The position numbers and the translations under genes are program-made. The notes below the pieces were generated by a model that saw only the letters and a list, made by a program, of their open reading frames with translations, was not told where the DNA came from and did no database searches. This document shows, piece by piece, positions 16,167-24,205 of a stretch of DNA of 64,000 nucleotides (position 1 is its first letter; every line of letters starts with the position of its first letter). Source of the DNA: Actinophytocola sp963826035 (GTDB taxonomy: Bacteria; Actinomycetota; Actinomycetes; Mycobacteriales; Pseudonocardiaceae); contig CAWGVZ010000010.1 of the NCBI GenBank assembly GCA_963826035.1, forward strand, positions 2,046,001-2,110,000, written 5' to 3'.

Positions 16167-16850
16167 ATGCTCAGATTCGTTCGCGTTGCGATCCTCGCCC
16201 TGGTTCTTGCCCTTGTTATGCCCGCGACGGCCACGGCCGCGACGTGGACTTCCTCCGATCGATGGGGCACCTGGAACAACGGCGGTTACACCCTCTACAA
16301 CAATATCTGGGGCAACGGTCATGGTCCACAGACCATTTGGGCCAACTCGTACAGCAACTGGGGAGTCTGGGCCAACCATCCCAACACGGGCGGCATTAAG
16401 TCCTACCCGAACTCCAACCGCGAGGTCAATCGGCGGCTCAGTTCACTGAACAGCGTGTCCAGCAGTTTCAATGTGACCGTGCCCGGCTCCGGCGCCTACA
16501 CCAGTGCCTATGATATTTGGGCCAATAACCACACGTACGAGATCATGCTCTGGATGAACAAGGTCGGCCCCGTCGGCCCGCTCGGGTCGTTCCAGACCAA
16601 TGCCTCGGTGGGCGGGCACAGCTGGGCCGTCTATCGCGGGTCCAACGGCTCCAACGAGGTCTTCTCCTTCGTGCGCCAGTCGAACACCAACTCCGGCACG
16701 GTCGATGTCCTGGCGGTCATGAACTGGATTCGGGCCCGCGGCTGGTACGGCGACGTCACGCTGAGCCGGGTGCAGTTCGGCTACGAGATCACCTCGTCCA
16801 GCGGCGGTATGGACTTCCGTACGAACAGCTACTCCGTGAACTACTCCTGA
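16167..16850 (+). CDS. secreted glycoside hydrolase family 12 (endoglucanase/xyloglucanase)
   Basis: The 227-residue precursor has a Sec signal peptide ending at ATATAA. The mature catalytic domain is a single GH12 jelly roll with YTLYNNIWG, SYSNWGVWAN, the nucleophile Glu in YEIMLWMN, and the acid/base Glu in VQFGYEITSSSG. There is no carbohydrate-binding module, so soluble or amorphous beta-glucan or xyloglucan is the likely substrate. AAAGGAG lies 6 nt before the ATG at 16167. Expression should depend on the palindromic operator upstream. Confidence 0.93.
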   Translation: MLRFVRVAILALVLALVMPATATAATWTSSDRWGTWNNGGYTLYNNIWGNGHGPQTIWANSYSNWGVWANHPNTGGIKSYPNSNREVNRRLSSLNSVSSSFNVTVPGSGAYTSAYDIWANNHTYEIMLWMNKVGPVGPLGSFQTNASVGGHSWAVYRGSNGSNEVFSFVRQSNTNSGTVDVLAVMNWIRARGWYGDVTLSRVQFGYEITSSSGGMDFRTNSYSVNYS

Positions 16851-16857
16851 CCCACCC

Positions 16858-16887
16858 GAGCCCGGCGTCTCTCGAGGCGCCGGGCTC
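16858..16887. terminator. bidirectional hairpin between GH12 and the convergent hydrolase
   Basis: GAGCCCGGCG at 16858-16867 and CGCCGGGCTC at 16878-16887 pair perfectly around a 10-base loop. The hairpin starts 8 bp after the GH12 stop and touches the stop codon of the convergent gene, so it can serve both transcripts. Confidence 0.75.
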
Positions 16888-17707
16888 AGTTCGCCGTGAG
16901 CTGCCGCCGAAACCACCGCGTCAGGATCTCGTCGACCGCTTTCGCCGTGGGCAGTTGCGGGGCTGGCTCAAGGCCGGGTTCGTCGGCCAGCGGATGTGCC
17001 AGGTCCGGCACGGTCGTCAGCTCGACGTCGGCCGGACGCGTGTACCGCTCGCGCAGTGCGTCGACCAGGGCGACCGCGTCCGCCCGGAACGCCGAGTGGT
17101 CCAGCTCGCCGCTGACGAGGAGCAACGGTGGTTGAGCGGAGCCGCCGCGGGCGACGAAGTCCAGTTCGTCGGCCGTCTTGCGAGACTCGGCCGTCCACGG
17201 GTATGCCTGGCCTTCGATGAGCTCGACAGCGGACCGGATCCGCACGGCCGGGTTGACCAGTGCGACCGCCTTGAGGGGAATCCGCCCGGTGGTCAGCACT
17301 TCCAGCGCCACCGCTCCCCCGAGCGACCCGCCGAGGACGCCGACCGGCTTGTCGTCGACCGGAAGCTGATCGCGCAGCGCGGCCAGCGCCGCGGGGAACT
17401 CGTCGGCCGCCTGGTGGACGAACGGGGCCAGGTAAGCCATCAACGCGTCCTCGCGCATGAGCTCGATGACAGCGTCGACGCGGCCGTCGACCATCCGCGC
17501 ACCGCACATCGGCATGCCCAGGTGCACCCGCCAGGCGGGTACCCGGCTCATGGGCAACGCCGCCGCGAAGGCCGCGTCCGTGCGGGGCGCGTCCAGCATG
17601 TGCCAGGTCACGATCAACGGTGCGGGGCCGTCGGTGTCGCCGGCCGGTGGGAGCGCCGTGAACGGCACGCCCGCCGCCGTACCGGTGATGGTTTCTCCAG
17701 CTGTCAT
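16886..17707 (-). CDS. alpha/beta hydrolase, dienelactone-hydrolase-like
   Basis: This 273-residue cytoplasmic alpha/beta-fold enzyme has an oxyanion strand (APLIVTWHM), a nucleophile elbow GVLGGSLGGAVAL, the acid in SGELDHSAF and a late His in PDLAHPLAD. The ATG at 17707 is the first start that fits the fold; the frame runs further upstream without homology. The substrate is unknown. It is transcribed alone and ends in the hairpin shared with GH12. Confidence 0.8.
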   Translation of the reverse strand: MTAGETITGTAAGVPFTALPPAGDTDGPAPLIVTWHMLDAPRTDAAFAAALPMSRVPAWRVHLGMPMCGARMVDGRVDAVIELMREDALMAYLAPFVHQAADEFPAALAALRDQLPVDDKPVGVLGGSLGGAVALEVLTTGRIPLKAVALVNPAVRIRSAVELIEGQAYPWTAESRKTADELDFVARGGSAQPPLLLVSGELDHSAFRADAVALVDALRERYTRPADVELTTVPDLAHPLADEPGLEPAPQLPTAKAVDEILTRWFRRQLTAN

Positions 17708-17771
17708 CAGGCCACCGTAAACGGCCGCGCCATCCGGCGGATCTGTTCCGCCGAGGACGAAAGGTCGGCTC

Positions 17772-17800
17772 CTGACCCCATAGACAATCCGTGATAACAT
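17772..17800 (+). promoter_or_regulatory. leaderless promoter of the XRE-MNT/HEPN pair
   Basis: CTGACC (17772-17777) and TAACAT (17795-17800) are 17 bp apart. The ATG at 17807 begins 6 nt after the -10 box and no ribosome site intervenes, so the transcript probably begins at or next to the start codon. Confidence 0.5.
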
Positions 17801-17806
17801 GCCCTC

Positions 17807-18325
17807 ATGGAGGGAACCGCGGGGATGATGCTTCGCGATGCCCGGCGTCGAGCTCGCCTGTCGCAGACCGACCTGGCACGGCGTGCAGGGGTGGCACAGT
17901 CGGTGATCAGCGCTTACGAATCCGACCGGCGTGAGCCGGGAATTCGCACCCTCGCCAAGTTGATCGAAGCAACCGGTCACGGACTCGCCGTCCAACTCAT
18001 CCCCGCACCACGCAACCTGCTCGGCCTACCCGACACCCGTCTCGGACTGCGGCTACGTCGGCACCGGCGTGCCGTGATCGCACTGGCCGAGCAACGGGGC
18101 GCCCACAACATCCGGGTATTCGGCAGCGTCGCACGAGGCGAGGACACCGCATCCAGCGACATCGATCTCCTCGTCGACCTCGATGACAACGTCGGCCTGG
18201 TCGCACTGGCCGGCCTACGCAGAGAACTCAGCGAACTCCTGGGCGTAGATGTCGACGTCGTACCAGCCTCGACGCTGAAGCAGGCAGTCCGAGATAACGT
18301 GCAAACAGAGGCGATCACGTTGTGA
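17807..18325 (+). CDS. XRE-HTH fused to MNT-type nucleotidyltransferase (antitoxin)
   Basis: This 172-residue two-domain protein has an XRE helix-turn-helix at residues about 8-60 (SQTDLARRAGVAQSVISAYE) and a minimal nucleotidyltransferase domain at about 85-172 with the motif GSVARG (G106-S107) followed by D118 and D120. MNT proteins beside HEPN genes act as antitoxins that modify the HEPN toxin with AMP. The fused HTH should provide autoregulation. The stop overlaps the HEPN start (GTGA at 18322-18325), the usual coupling of the pair. Confidence 0.88.
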   Translation: MEGTAGMMLRDARRRARLSQTDLARRAGVAQSVISAYESDRREPGIRTLAKLIEATGHGLAVQLIPAPRNLLGLPDTRLGLRLRRHRRAVIALAEQRGAHNIRVFGSVARGEDTASSDIDLLVDLDDNVGLVALAGLRRELSELLGVDVDVVPASTLKQAVRDNVQTEAITL

Positions 18326-18601
18326 GCCGTGGCGGACTCGACGACGGGCTTGTGTTCGACGCCGTACGGGTACGCCTCATCGAGATCGGTGAAGCGGTCA
18401 AGGCCATCGATCCTGAACTGCTCGCACGAGAACCAGACAGTCCCTGGATAGATGTCGCAGGGATGCGCAACCATCTCGCGCACCGCTACTTCGACACCAC
18501 CCACTCCATCGTGCAAAGCCACTATTTCTGACGACCTGCCACCCCTCGTAGCCGCCGCCCAGCGGCTCCTCGATGACCTGCCCGATCGACCCCTGGCTTG
18601 A
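18322..18601 (+). pseudogene. HEPN-domain toxin (DUF86), frameshifted near its end
   Basis: The frame from GTG 18322 gives 69 residues (VFDAVRVRLIEIGEAVKAID, then AGMRNHLAHRYFD) and stops at 18531. R49-N-x-x-x-H54 is the RNase motif of HEPN toxins. The usual C-terminus, ISDDLPPLVAAAQRLLDDLP, follows in another frame up to 18601. Removing one A from AAA at 18515-18517 joins the two parts into a 92-residue protein. The catalytic motif lies before the shift. The break is either a sequencing error or an inactivated toxin kept beside an intact antitoxin. Confidence 0.8.
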
Positions 18602-18659
18602 CTGAGCCGGGCGAGTCAGCTTTGCGTTTTGTCTCGGTGCCGCTGGTACGCATGAAGTC

Positions 18660-19517
18660 ATGGACAACCAGCTCTACGACTACTCACCGATCGTCGACCG
18701 GGCGCCGCTCGCCCTCCCCGACGGGAAGCGCCTCGCGTTCTGGGTCGGGCTCAACGTCGAGCACTTCGAGGTCGACAAGCCGTCCACCAGCCTGTTCGCC
18801 GGCACCGCCGGGCTCGTGCCCGACCCGCTCAACCACGGCTGGCGGGACTACGGCACCCGAGTGGGCATCTGGCGGATGATGGCGTCCTTCGACGAGCTCG
18901 GCATTCGCCCGAGCGTGATGCTCAACTCCGACGTCTGCGCCGCATACCCGCAGATCATCGAGGCGGGCACCCGGCGCGGCTGGGCCTGGCTCGCGCACGG
19001 CAAGAACAACTCCACCTTCGAGGCCGGCATGACGCTGGAGGAGGAGCGGGCCTACCTCACCGACGTGGTGGAGACGATCGAGCGGGCCACCGGCCGGCGG
19101 CCGAAGGGCTGGCTCGGGCCGGCGCTCACCGAGACGCCCAACACCCCGGAGATCCTCGCCGAATTGGGACTCACCTACCTCTGCGACTGGTGCTGCGACG
19201 ACCAGCCGTTCCCGCTCAACGTCAACGCCGGCCCCATGATCTCGGTCCCGTACTCGATCGAGGTCAACGACATCCCGCTGTTCCTCGGCACCGGGCGCAG
19301 CGGCGCCGACTTCTACCAGGTGGTGGTCGACCAGTTCGACGCGCTCTACGCGGAGGCCGAGTCGAGCGCGCGGGTGATGTCGCTGGCACTGCACCCGTTC
19401 ATCACCGGCGTGCCGTTCCGGCACAAGTACCTGGTCAAGGCACTGGAGTACGTGCTGTCCCATGACGGCGTGTGGGCAACCACGAGCGACGAGATCGCCG
19501 AGTGGTACCAGGTGTGA
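18660..19517 (+). CDS. polysaccharide deacetylase-family hydrolase (PuuE/HpPgdA-like)
   Basis: This 285-residue protein has a NodB-homology fold of the allantoinase-PuuE type: RLAFWVGLNVEHFE at the N-terminus, GRDYGTRVGIWRMM-like segment (RDYGTRVGIWRMM), AHGKNNS in place of the metal-binding H-x-x-x-H/S motif, and ALHPFITGVPFRH near the end. There is no signal peptide, so it acts in the cytoplasm. Proteins of this type hydrolyse C-N bonds of ureides or N-acetyl groups; the actual substrate is not predictable. It stands alone. A weak hairpin (GTTCGG/CCGAAC, 19524-19542) follows the stop. Confidence 0.85.
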   Translation: MDNQLYDYSPIVDRAPLALPDGKRLAFWVGLNVEHFEVDKPSTSLFAGTAGLVPDPLNHGWRDYGTRVGIWRMMASFDELGIRPSVMLNSDVCAAYPQIIEAGTRRGWAWLAHGKNNSTFEAGMTLEEERAYLTDVVETIERATGRRPKGWLGPALTETPNTPEILAELGLTYLCDWCCDDQPFPLNVNAGPMISVPYSIEVNDIPLFLGTGRSGADFYQVVVDQFDALYAEAESSARVMSLALHPFITGVPFRHKYLVKALEYVLSHDGVWATTSDEIAEWYQV

Positions 19518-19523
19518 GATTTT

Positions 19524-19542
19524 GTTCGGTTGGGCGCCGAAC
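19524..19542 (+). terminator. weak hairpin after the deacetylase gene
   Basis: A six-base stem GTTCGG/CCGAAC with a 7-base loop lies 7 bp after the stop. There is no T-tract. It could end the deacetylase transcript but is short. Confidence 0.3.
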
Positions 19543-19699
19543 TATTGCTGCACCGTCTGGGGGAAAGCGATTGCCCCAACTGTTCGCGTTCGACGTAGCG
19601 CCCCACCTCTGTGTTGACTTCTGACGAAAATTGTCCTGCACTGTGGGTAAGGCGGCGCACCGGAGCACGGACCCGCCTCGGCCCTCAAGGAGGAAGGCC

Positions 19700-22663
19700 A
19701 TGCGGCCGTTCGTCGCCCTGCTCGCTGCACTGCTCGCCGTTCCCCTCGTCCCCGGCCAGGCCACCGCACAACCCGACATCCCGCCCCAGGAGCCGGGAGT
19801 GACCATGCGGGTGTTCGACGTGCAGGTGCCCCTCGAGGACTACTGCACGCTCAAACCCAGCCAGACTCCCAACATCGACAAGCTGATGCCGACCATCGAC
19901 TGGTCCACCACGGAACAGTTCGGGATCGCCGACAGATTCGTCACGGAGGTCACCGGCTACCTGAACATCGGCACGGCCGGCACCCACGACTTCCGCATCA
20001 CGAGCGACGACGGCTCCCGGTTGATCATCGACGGCACGGAGGTCATCGACAACGGTGGGCTGCACGGTCCGACACCGAAGGACGGCTCGATCGAGCTGAC
20101 CGAGGGCTACCACTCGCTGCGCATCGACCACTGGGACGGCGACTTCGACCAGCGGCTCAAGCTCGAGTGGCGACCGCCCGGTGCGGCCGGCTTCACCCTC
20201 GTGCCCAACTCGGCGCTGAGCACCGACGCCGACGTCACCCGGGTGACCTCCCCCGGCCGCAAGGAATGCGAGGGCGTCACCGAGTCACCGGGCGACGGTC
20301 TGCCGCTGGTCGACGTACACCCCGACTACGCGCTGACCAACCTGCGCCCCGAAGGCTTCGAACCACAGGTCACCGGCATGGACTGGCTGCCGGACGGCCG
20401 GCTGGCCATCTCGACCTGGGGCGGCGACCGGGAATCCGTACTCGGCGAGGTGTACCTGCTCGACAACGTCACCGGCGCCACCGACCCGTCGCGGGTGACC
20501 ATCAAGCGGGTCGCCACGGATCTTCAGGAGCCGATGGGCCTCAAGTACGTCGACGGCACCATCTACGTGTCCGAGAAGCACCAGCTGACCGCGCTCGTCG
20601 ACCGGACGGGCGACGAGGTCACCGACGAGTACCAGCGGATCGCCACCTGGCCGTTCGGCGGCAACTACCACGAGTTCGCGTTCGGCCTGCTGTATGAGAA
20701 GGGGTACTTCTACGTCACCACGGGCATCGCCATGATTCCCGGTGGGGCATCGGCCGACCCGCAGCCCGTGCCCAACCGCGGCAGCACCCTCAAGATCAAC
20801 AAGACGACCGGCGAAGTGTCCTATGTGGCCGGTGGGCTGCGCACGCCGAACGGCCTCGGCTGGGGTCCGGAGGGCGACATCTTCGTCACCGACAACCAGG
20901 GCGCGTACCTGCCGACGTCGAAACTGTTGCGCATCAAGCAGGGCGCCTTCTACAACCACCACACGAACCCCGACGGGCCGTTCGACAGCCAACCGGTGAC
21001 CGAGCCCGTACTCTGGTTGCCGCACGGGGAGATCTCCAACTCGCCGAGCAACCCGCTGGTGCTGCCCAACGGTCCGTTCGCCGGCCAGATGGTGTTCGGC
21101 GACGTGACCTACGGCGGCCTGCAGCGGGCGTACCTGGAGAAGGTCGGCGGCGAGTACCAGGGCGCCGTGTTCCGGATGACGCAGGGACTGGAGTCCGGCG
21201 TGAGCCGGATCTCCCTCGGCCCGGACGGCGCGATCTACACGGGTGGCATCGGCTGGGCGGGCAACTGGGGCCAGGCGGGCAAGCTCAAGTTCGGCCTGCA
21301 GAAGCTTTCCCTGAGTAACAACGACGCGTTCGACATGCTCGCCATGCGCGCGGTCGACGACGGTTTCGAGATCGAGTACACCCAGCCGCTGTCCGACGAG
21401 ACCACCCAGGACCTGGCGGCCAAGTACAACGTGGAGCAGTGGCGGTACGTGGCGACCCCGCAGTACGGCGGCCCGAAACTCGGCGAGGAGGCCCTCGACG
21501 TCACCTCGGCGACGCTGTCCGAGGATCGCAGGACCGTGACGCTGACGGTGGCCGGCCTGCGTCCCGGCCGGGTGGTGCACGTGCACTCCCCGCGCCCGTT
21601 CGCCGCGGCGTCCGGCGCGGAACTGTGGAGCACGGAGGCGTGGTACACCCTCAACAGGCTGCCCGACGGCTCGGCGCCGCCGGCGGAGTACGAGGCGGAG
21701 TCCGCCGCGCTGGCCGGCGGCACCGGGTTCAACAACAACCACGCCGGCTACTCGGGCGCCGGCTTCATCGACCGCAACTGGGAACCGGGTACCAGCACCA
21801 CCTTCGCCGTCCGAACCGACCGGGCCGGCCGCCACGACGTCGCCCTGCGGTACGCGAACGGGCAGAACACCGATCCGACGCCCGTCCCCAGGTCGATGAG
21901 CCTGTATGTCAACGGCCAGAAGCACAAGCAGATCTGGCTGGCCAGCACGGTTCGCTGGGACAGGTGGGCGAACCACATCGAGTCGGTGCCGCTGCGCCGC
22001 GGCGCGAACACCATCGCCTTCGTCTACGAGCCCACCGACATCGGCCACGTCAACCTCGACAAGCTCACGGTCACGCCGACCAAGCGGATCCCCCTGTTCG
22101 ACGGGACCGGTCTCGACGCCTGGGAGTCGACCGCCGGTGGCGCGCCGGCGTGGCCGGTGGCCGACGGTTCGATGGAGTCGCTCGGTGGGGACATCCGCAC
22201 GAAGGAGAAGTTCGGCGACTTCCGGATGCACGCCGAGTGGTACCAGCCGGACTATCCCCCGGACGTCACCGGGCAGGCCCGCGGCAACAGCGGCGTCTAC
22301 ATCCAGGAGCGCTACGAGCTCCAGGTGTTGGAGTCCTACGGGCTACCTCCGGCGGTCGACGGGGCCGGCGCCATCTATACGAAGAAGGCACCGGACCTCA
22401 ACGCGGCGACCCCGTCCGGCACGTGGCAGACCTACGACATCGTGTTCCGGGCGGCTCGCTTCGACAGCGCCGGCGTCAAGGTGGCGGACGCGCGCGTGAC
22501 CGTCTGGTGGAACGGCAAGCTGGTGCACCGGGATGTGCCGATCAACAGCCAAACCGGAGCGGGCCAGCCGGAGAACCCCGCACCGGGCGCCATCCGGCTG
22601 CAGGATCACCGGGACCCCGGCGCGAACCCGAGGTTCCGCAACATCTGGATCGAGCGCCTCTAG
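19700..22663 (+). CDS. large secreted PA14 / beta-propeller / CBM / DUF1080 protein
   Basis: This 987-residue precursor has a Sec signal (MRPFVALLAALLAVPLVPG). The order is a PA14 domain at about 30-190 (TEQFGIADRFVTEVTGYLNI, FRITSDDGSRLIIDG), a six-bladed propeller of the PVC/sorbosone-dehydrogenase-like type at about 220-560 (MDWLPDGRLAIST, LRTPNGLGWGPEGDIFVTD), a beta-sandwich region, a CBM35/CBM6-like module at about 665-795 (YEAESAALAGGTGFNNNHAG), and a C-terminal DUF1080 (3-keto-disaccharide hydrolase) domain at about 795-987 (IPLFDGTGLDAWE, RGNSGVYIQERYELQVLESY). AAGGAGG lies 7 nt before the ATG. It probably binds and processes a plant or microbial glycan outside the cell; the exact reaction is unknown. 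Confidence 0.85.
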   Translation: MRPFVALLAALLAVPLVPGQATAQPDIPPQEPGVTMRVFDVQVPLEDYCTLKPSQTPNIDKLMPTIDWSTTEQFGIADRFVTEVTGYLNIGTAGTHDFRITSDDGSRLIIDGTEVIDNGGLHGPTPKDGSIELTEGYHSLRIDHWDGDFDQRLKLEWRPPGAAGFTLVPNSALSTDADVTRVTSPGRKECEGVTESPGDGLPLVDVHPDYALTNLRPEGFEPQVTGMDWLPDGRLAISTWGGDRESVLGEVYLLDNVTGATDPSRVTIKRVATDLQEPMGLKYVDGTIYVSEKHQLTALVDRTGDEVTDEYQRIATWPFGGNYHEFAFGLLYEKGYFYVTTGIAMIPGGASADPQPVPNRGSTLKINKTTGEVSYVAGGLRTPNGLGWGPEGDIFVTDNQGAYLPTSKLLRIKQGAFYNHHTNPDGPFDSQPVTEPVLWLPHGEISNSPSNPLVLPNGPFAGQMVFGDVTYGGLQRAYLEKVGGEYQGAVFRMTQGLESGVSRISLGPDGAIYTGGIGWAGNWGQAGKLKFGLQKLSLSNNDAFDMLAMRAVDDGFEIEYTQPLSDETTQDLAAKYNVEQWRYVATPQYGGPKLGEEALDVTSATLSEDRRTVTLTVAGLRPGRVVHVHSPRPFAAASGAELWSTEAWYTLNRLPDGSAPPAEYEAESAALAGGTGFNNNHAGYSGAGFIDRNWEPGTSTTFAVRTDRAGRHDVALRYANGQNTDPTPVPRSMSLYVNGQKHKQIWLASTVRWDRWANHIESVPLRRGANTIAFVYEPTDIGHVNLDKLTVTPTKRIPLFDGTGLDAWESTAGGAPAWPVADGSMESLGGDIRTKEKFGDFRMHAEWYQPDYPPDVTGQARGNSGVYIQERYELQVLESYGLPPAVDGAGAIYTKKAPDLNAATPSGTWQTYDIVFRAARFDSAGVKVADARVTVWWNGKLVHRDVPINSQTGAGQPENPAPGAIRLQDHRDPGANPRFRNIWIERL

Positions 22664-23175
22664 AAGCTGTAGGGCCCGAAGCGGAGCACGGCGAGGACGC
22701 CTGGCAGGACAGCCAGCACGGCCGGCGAGGCCAGCTGGTTCATCTCCTTGCGTCTGATGTGGACGATCACGGCGCCGACCATGAAGAGAGCCAGTCCCGC
22801 GGCCGCCGTCGGGCTCAGCACCTCCGCGATGCCGACCGCGGGCGGGAGGACGAGGCCGATGGCGCCGAGGGCCTCGACCGCGCCGATGAGCTTGACCTGG
22901 ACCGGTGAGAAGTCTTCGGCCCAGCCGTAGCCCTTGGCCACGAGTCCCGCGCGCGGGAGCGTGATCTTGGAGGCACCTGAGGCGAAGAACAACAGAGCGA
23001 GTACGGAGGCTGCGATCCAGCCTGTCGGGTGGCCCGCTAATGCCTGGAACGACGCCTTGCTGACGTTGAACGTCTGGAAGGCGTCGTTCCAGGCATGCGC
23101 CGCGACTGACACCTTTGACAACACAGCCGGCCGGAACGTGAGGTCGCCTGACAATCGCGGGCGCTGCGTTGTCAT
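22660..23175 (-). CDS. DoxX-family membrane protein with repeat-derived N-terminus
   Basis: The C-terminal 120 residues form a DoxX protein with four helices (WIAASVLALLFFASGASKIT, then LIGAVEALGAIGLVLPP and ALFMVGAVIVHIRRKEMNQL). DoxX proteins are small membrane proteins tied to redox or thiol stress. The family normally starts right at the first helix, but no ATG, GTG or TTG is present there: the codon before TGW is CCG. The nearest starts are GTG 23112 and ATG 23175, on the far side of repeat copy 2, so translation would have to pass through the repeat. The gene may therefore be dead or re-started through the repeat. The stop overlaps the convergent DUF1080 gene by 4 nt. Confidence 0.55.
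   Translation of the reverse strand: MTTQRPRLSGDLTFRPAVLSKVSVAAHAWNDAFQTFNVSKASFQALAGHPTGWIAASVLALLFFASGASKITLPRAGLVAKGYGWAEDFSPVQVKLIGAVEALGAIGLVLPPAVGIAEVLSPTAAAGLALFMVGAVIVHIRRKEMNQLASPAVLAVLPGVLAVLRFGPYSF
23041..23095. repeat. 55-bp palindromic repeat, copy 2
   Basis: Arms 23041-23065 and 23071-23095 pair at 23 of 25 positions around TTGAA. The sequence is the same element as copy 1. It touches the DoxX coding region and lies 107 bp upstream of the NTF2-like gene on the other strand. Confidence 0.85.
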
Positions 23176-23202
23176 ACGGGACAACCGACCAGGGGAGAGC
23201 CC

Positions 23203-23643
23203 ATGAACGCCCTCGCCGACCGTCTGGAGATCGAAGCTCTCCAGACGGAGTTCACGGACGCGACGATGATGAATGACCACAAGCGCCTGATGTCGCTGTA
23301 CACCCACGACGCCGTCTACCGGATCCCGGACGCCAACATCGAGCTCAACGGCTGGGAGGAGATCCGCGCCGGAAACGAGAAACTGGCCGACGCCTGGGAG
23401 TTCTTCCTGCAGAACACCCGTCCCGGCGCCGTCGACATCGACGGCGACACGGCTTCCGGCCGTGCGTTCATGTTCGAGCTCGGCCGCCTGCACGATGGCA
23501 GGTCAGTACTCAACTACGCGATCTTCCACGACAAGTACCGGCGTACCCCGGAGGGATGGAAGTTCACGGAACGCACCTACGAAGTCCGCTACTTCGACCC
23601 CACCCCGCTGCAGGGCTCGCCGGAGGTCGCCTGGGAGATGTGA
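23203..23643 (+). CDS. NTF2-like / SnoaL-like protein
   Basis: This 146-residue protein has the cone-shaped NTF2 fold pattern: an N-terminal helix (LADRLEIEALQTEFTDA), YTHDAVYRIP, a helix with GNEKLADAWEFFL, and C-terminal strands WKFTERTYEVRY. Members serve as isomerases, hydrolases or binding proteins; nothing here fixes the reaction. GGGGAG lies 6 nt before the ATG. It is transcribed alone or leads into the sigma-factor operon 49 bp on. Confidence 0.85.
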   Translation: MNALADRLEIEALQTEFTDATMMNDHKRLMSLYTHDAVYRIPDANIELNGWEEIRAGNEKLADAWEFFLQNTRPGAVDIDGDTASGRAFMFELGRLHDGRSVLNYAIFHDKYRRTPEGWKFTERTYEVRYFDPTPLQGSPEVAWEM

Positions 23644-23692
23644 CGGGCGCCACTCGTGCAACTTTTGATACCCGGTTCGCCGTGGTAGCTAG

Positions 23693-24205
23693 GTGACAGA
23701 CCGAAAAGTGCCCCAATCGGCCGCCGACACCTCCTTCGTGGAGTTCGTGGAGTCGGCCTGGCAGCGGCATCTGCGGCTCGCCCTGCTGCTGACCGGCAAC
23801 CGATCGCAGGCCGAGGAACTGTTGCAGGACAGCCTCGTCCGGATGTACGAGCGGTGGCGCAAGCTGTCGCGGCGCGACGACCTCCACGCGTACCTGCGGC
23901 GAGCCCTGGTGAACAACCACACGTCCATGTGGCGGCGGCGCAGGCGCGAGAGCCTGGTGGCGGAGGTACCGGACCGGGCAGCGTCCGGCGGCGGGGGTTC
24001 CGACCCCGAATTCAGTCAGGCCCTGATGGCGTTGCCGGCCGGGCAGCGGGCCGTGGTCGTCCTGCGGCTCTACGAGGACCTGTCGGAGCAACAGGCGGCG
24101 GCCGCACTCGGCTGTTCTGTCGGCAACATCAAAAGTCAGTACGCCCGCGCCCTGGACAAGCTGCGTTCCCTGGTGCGCGAACCGAGCCCCGAGAGGAACC
24201 GATGA
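23693..24205 (+). CDS. SigE-family ECF RNA polymerase sigma factor
   Basis: This 170-residue ECF sigma factor of the actinobacterial SigE-family group (SigE70-type) starts with GTG. Region 2 is SAWQRHLRLALLLTGNRSQA, with the -10 recognition helix DDLHAYLRRALVNNHTSMWR; region 4 is ALPAGQRAVVVLRLYEDLSE followed by SVGNIKSQYARALDKLR. These factors steer polymerase to stress or envelope genes. The stop overlaps the next start by ATGA. The adjacent membrane protein is the probable controlling partner. Confidence 0.92.
   Translation: MTDRKVPQSAADTSFVEFVESAWQRHLRLALLLTGNRSQAEELLQDSLVRMYERWRKLSRRDDLHAYLRRALVNNHTSMWRRRRRESLVAEVPDRAASGGGGSDPEFSQALMALPAGQRAVVVLRLYEDLSEQQAAAALGCSVGNIKSQYARALDKLRSLVREPSPERNR

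Noticed and set aside
20285..22231. Minus-strand open frame of about 650 codons inside the PA14/DUF1080 gene
   Set aside because: Antisense shadow with no domain motifs or ribosome site.
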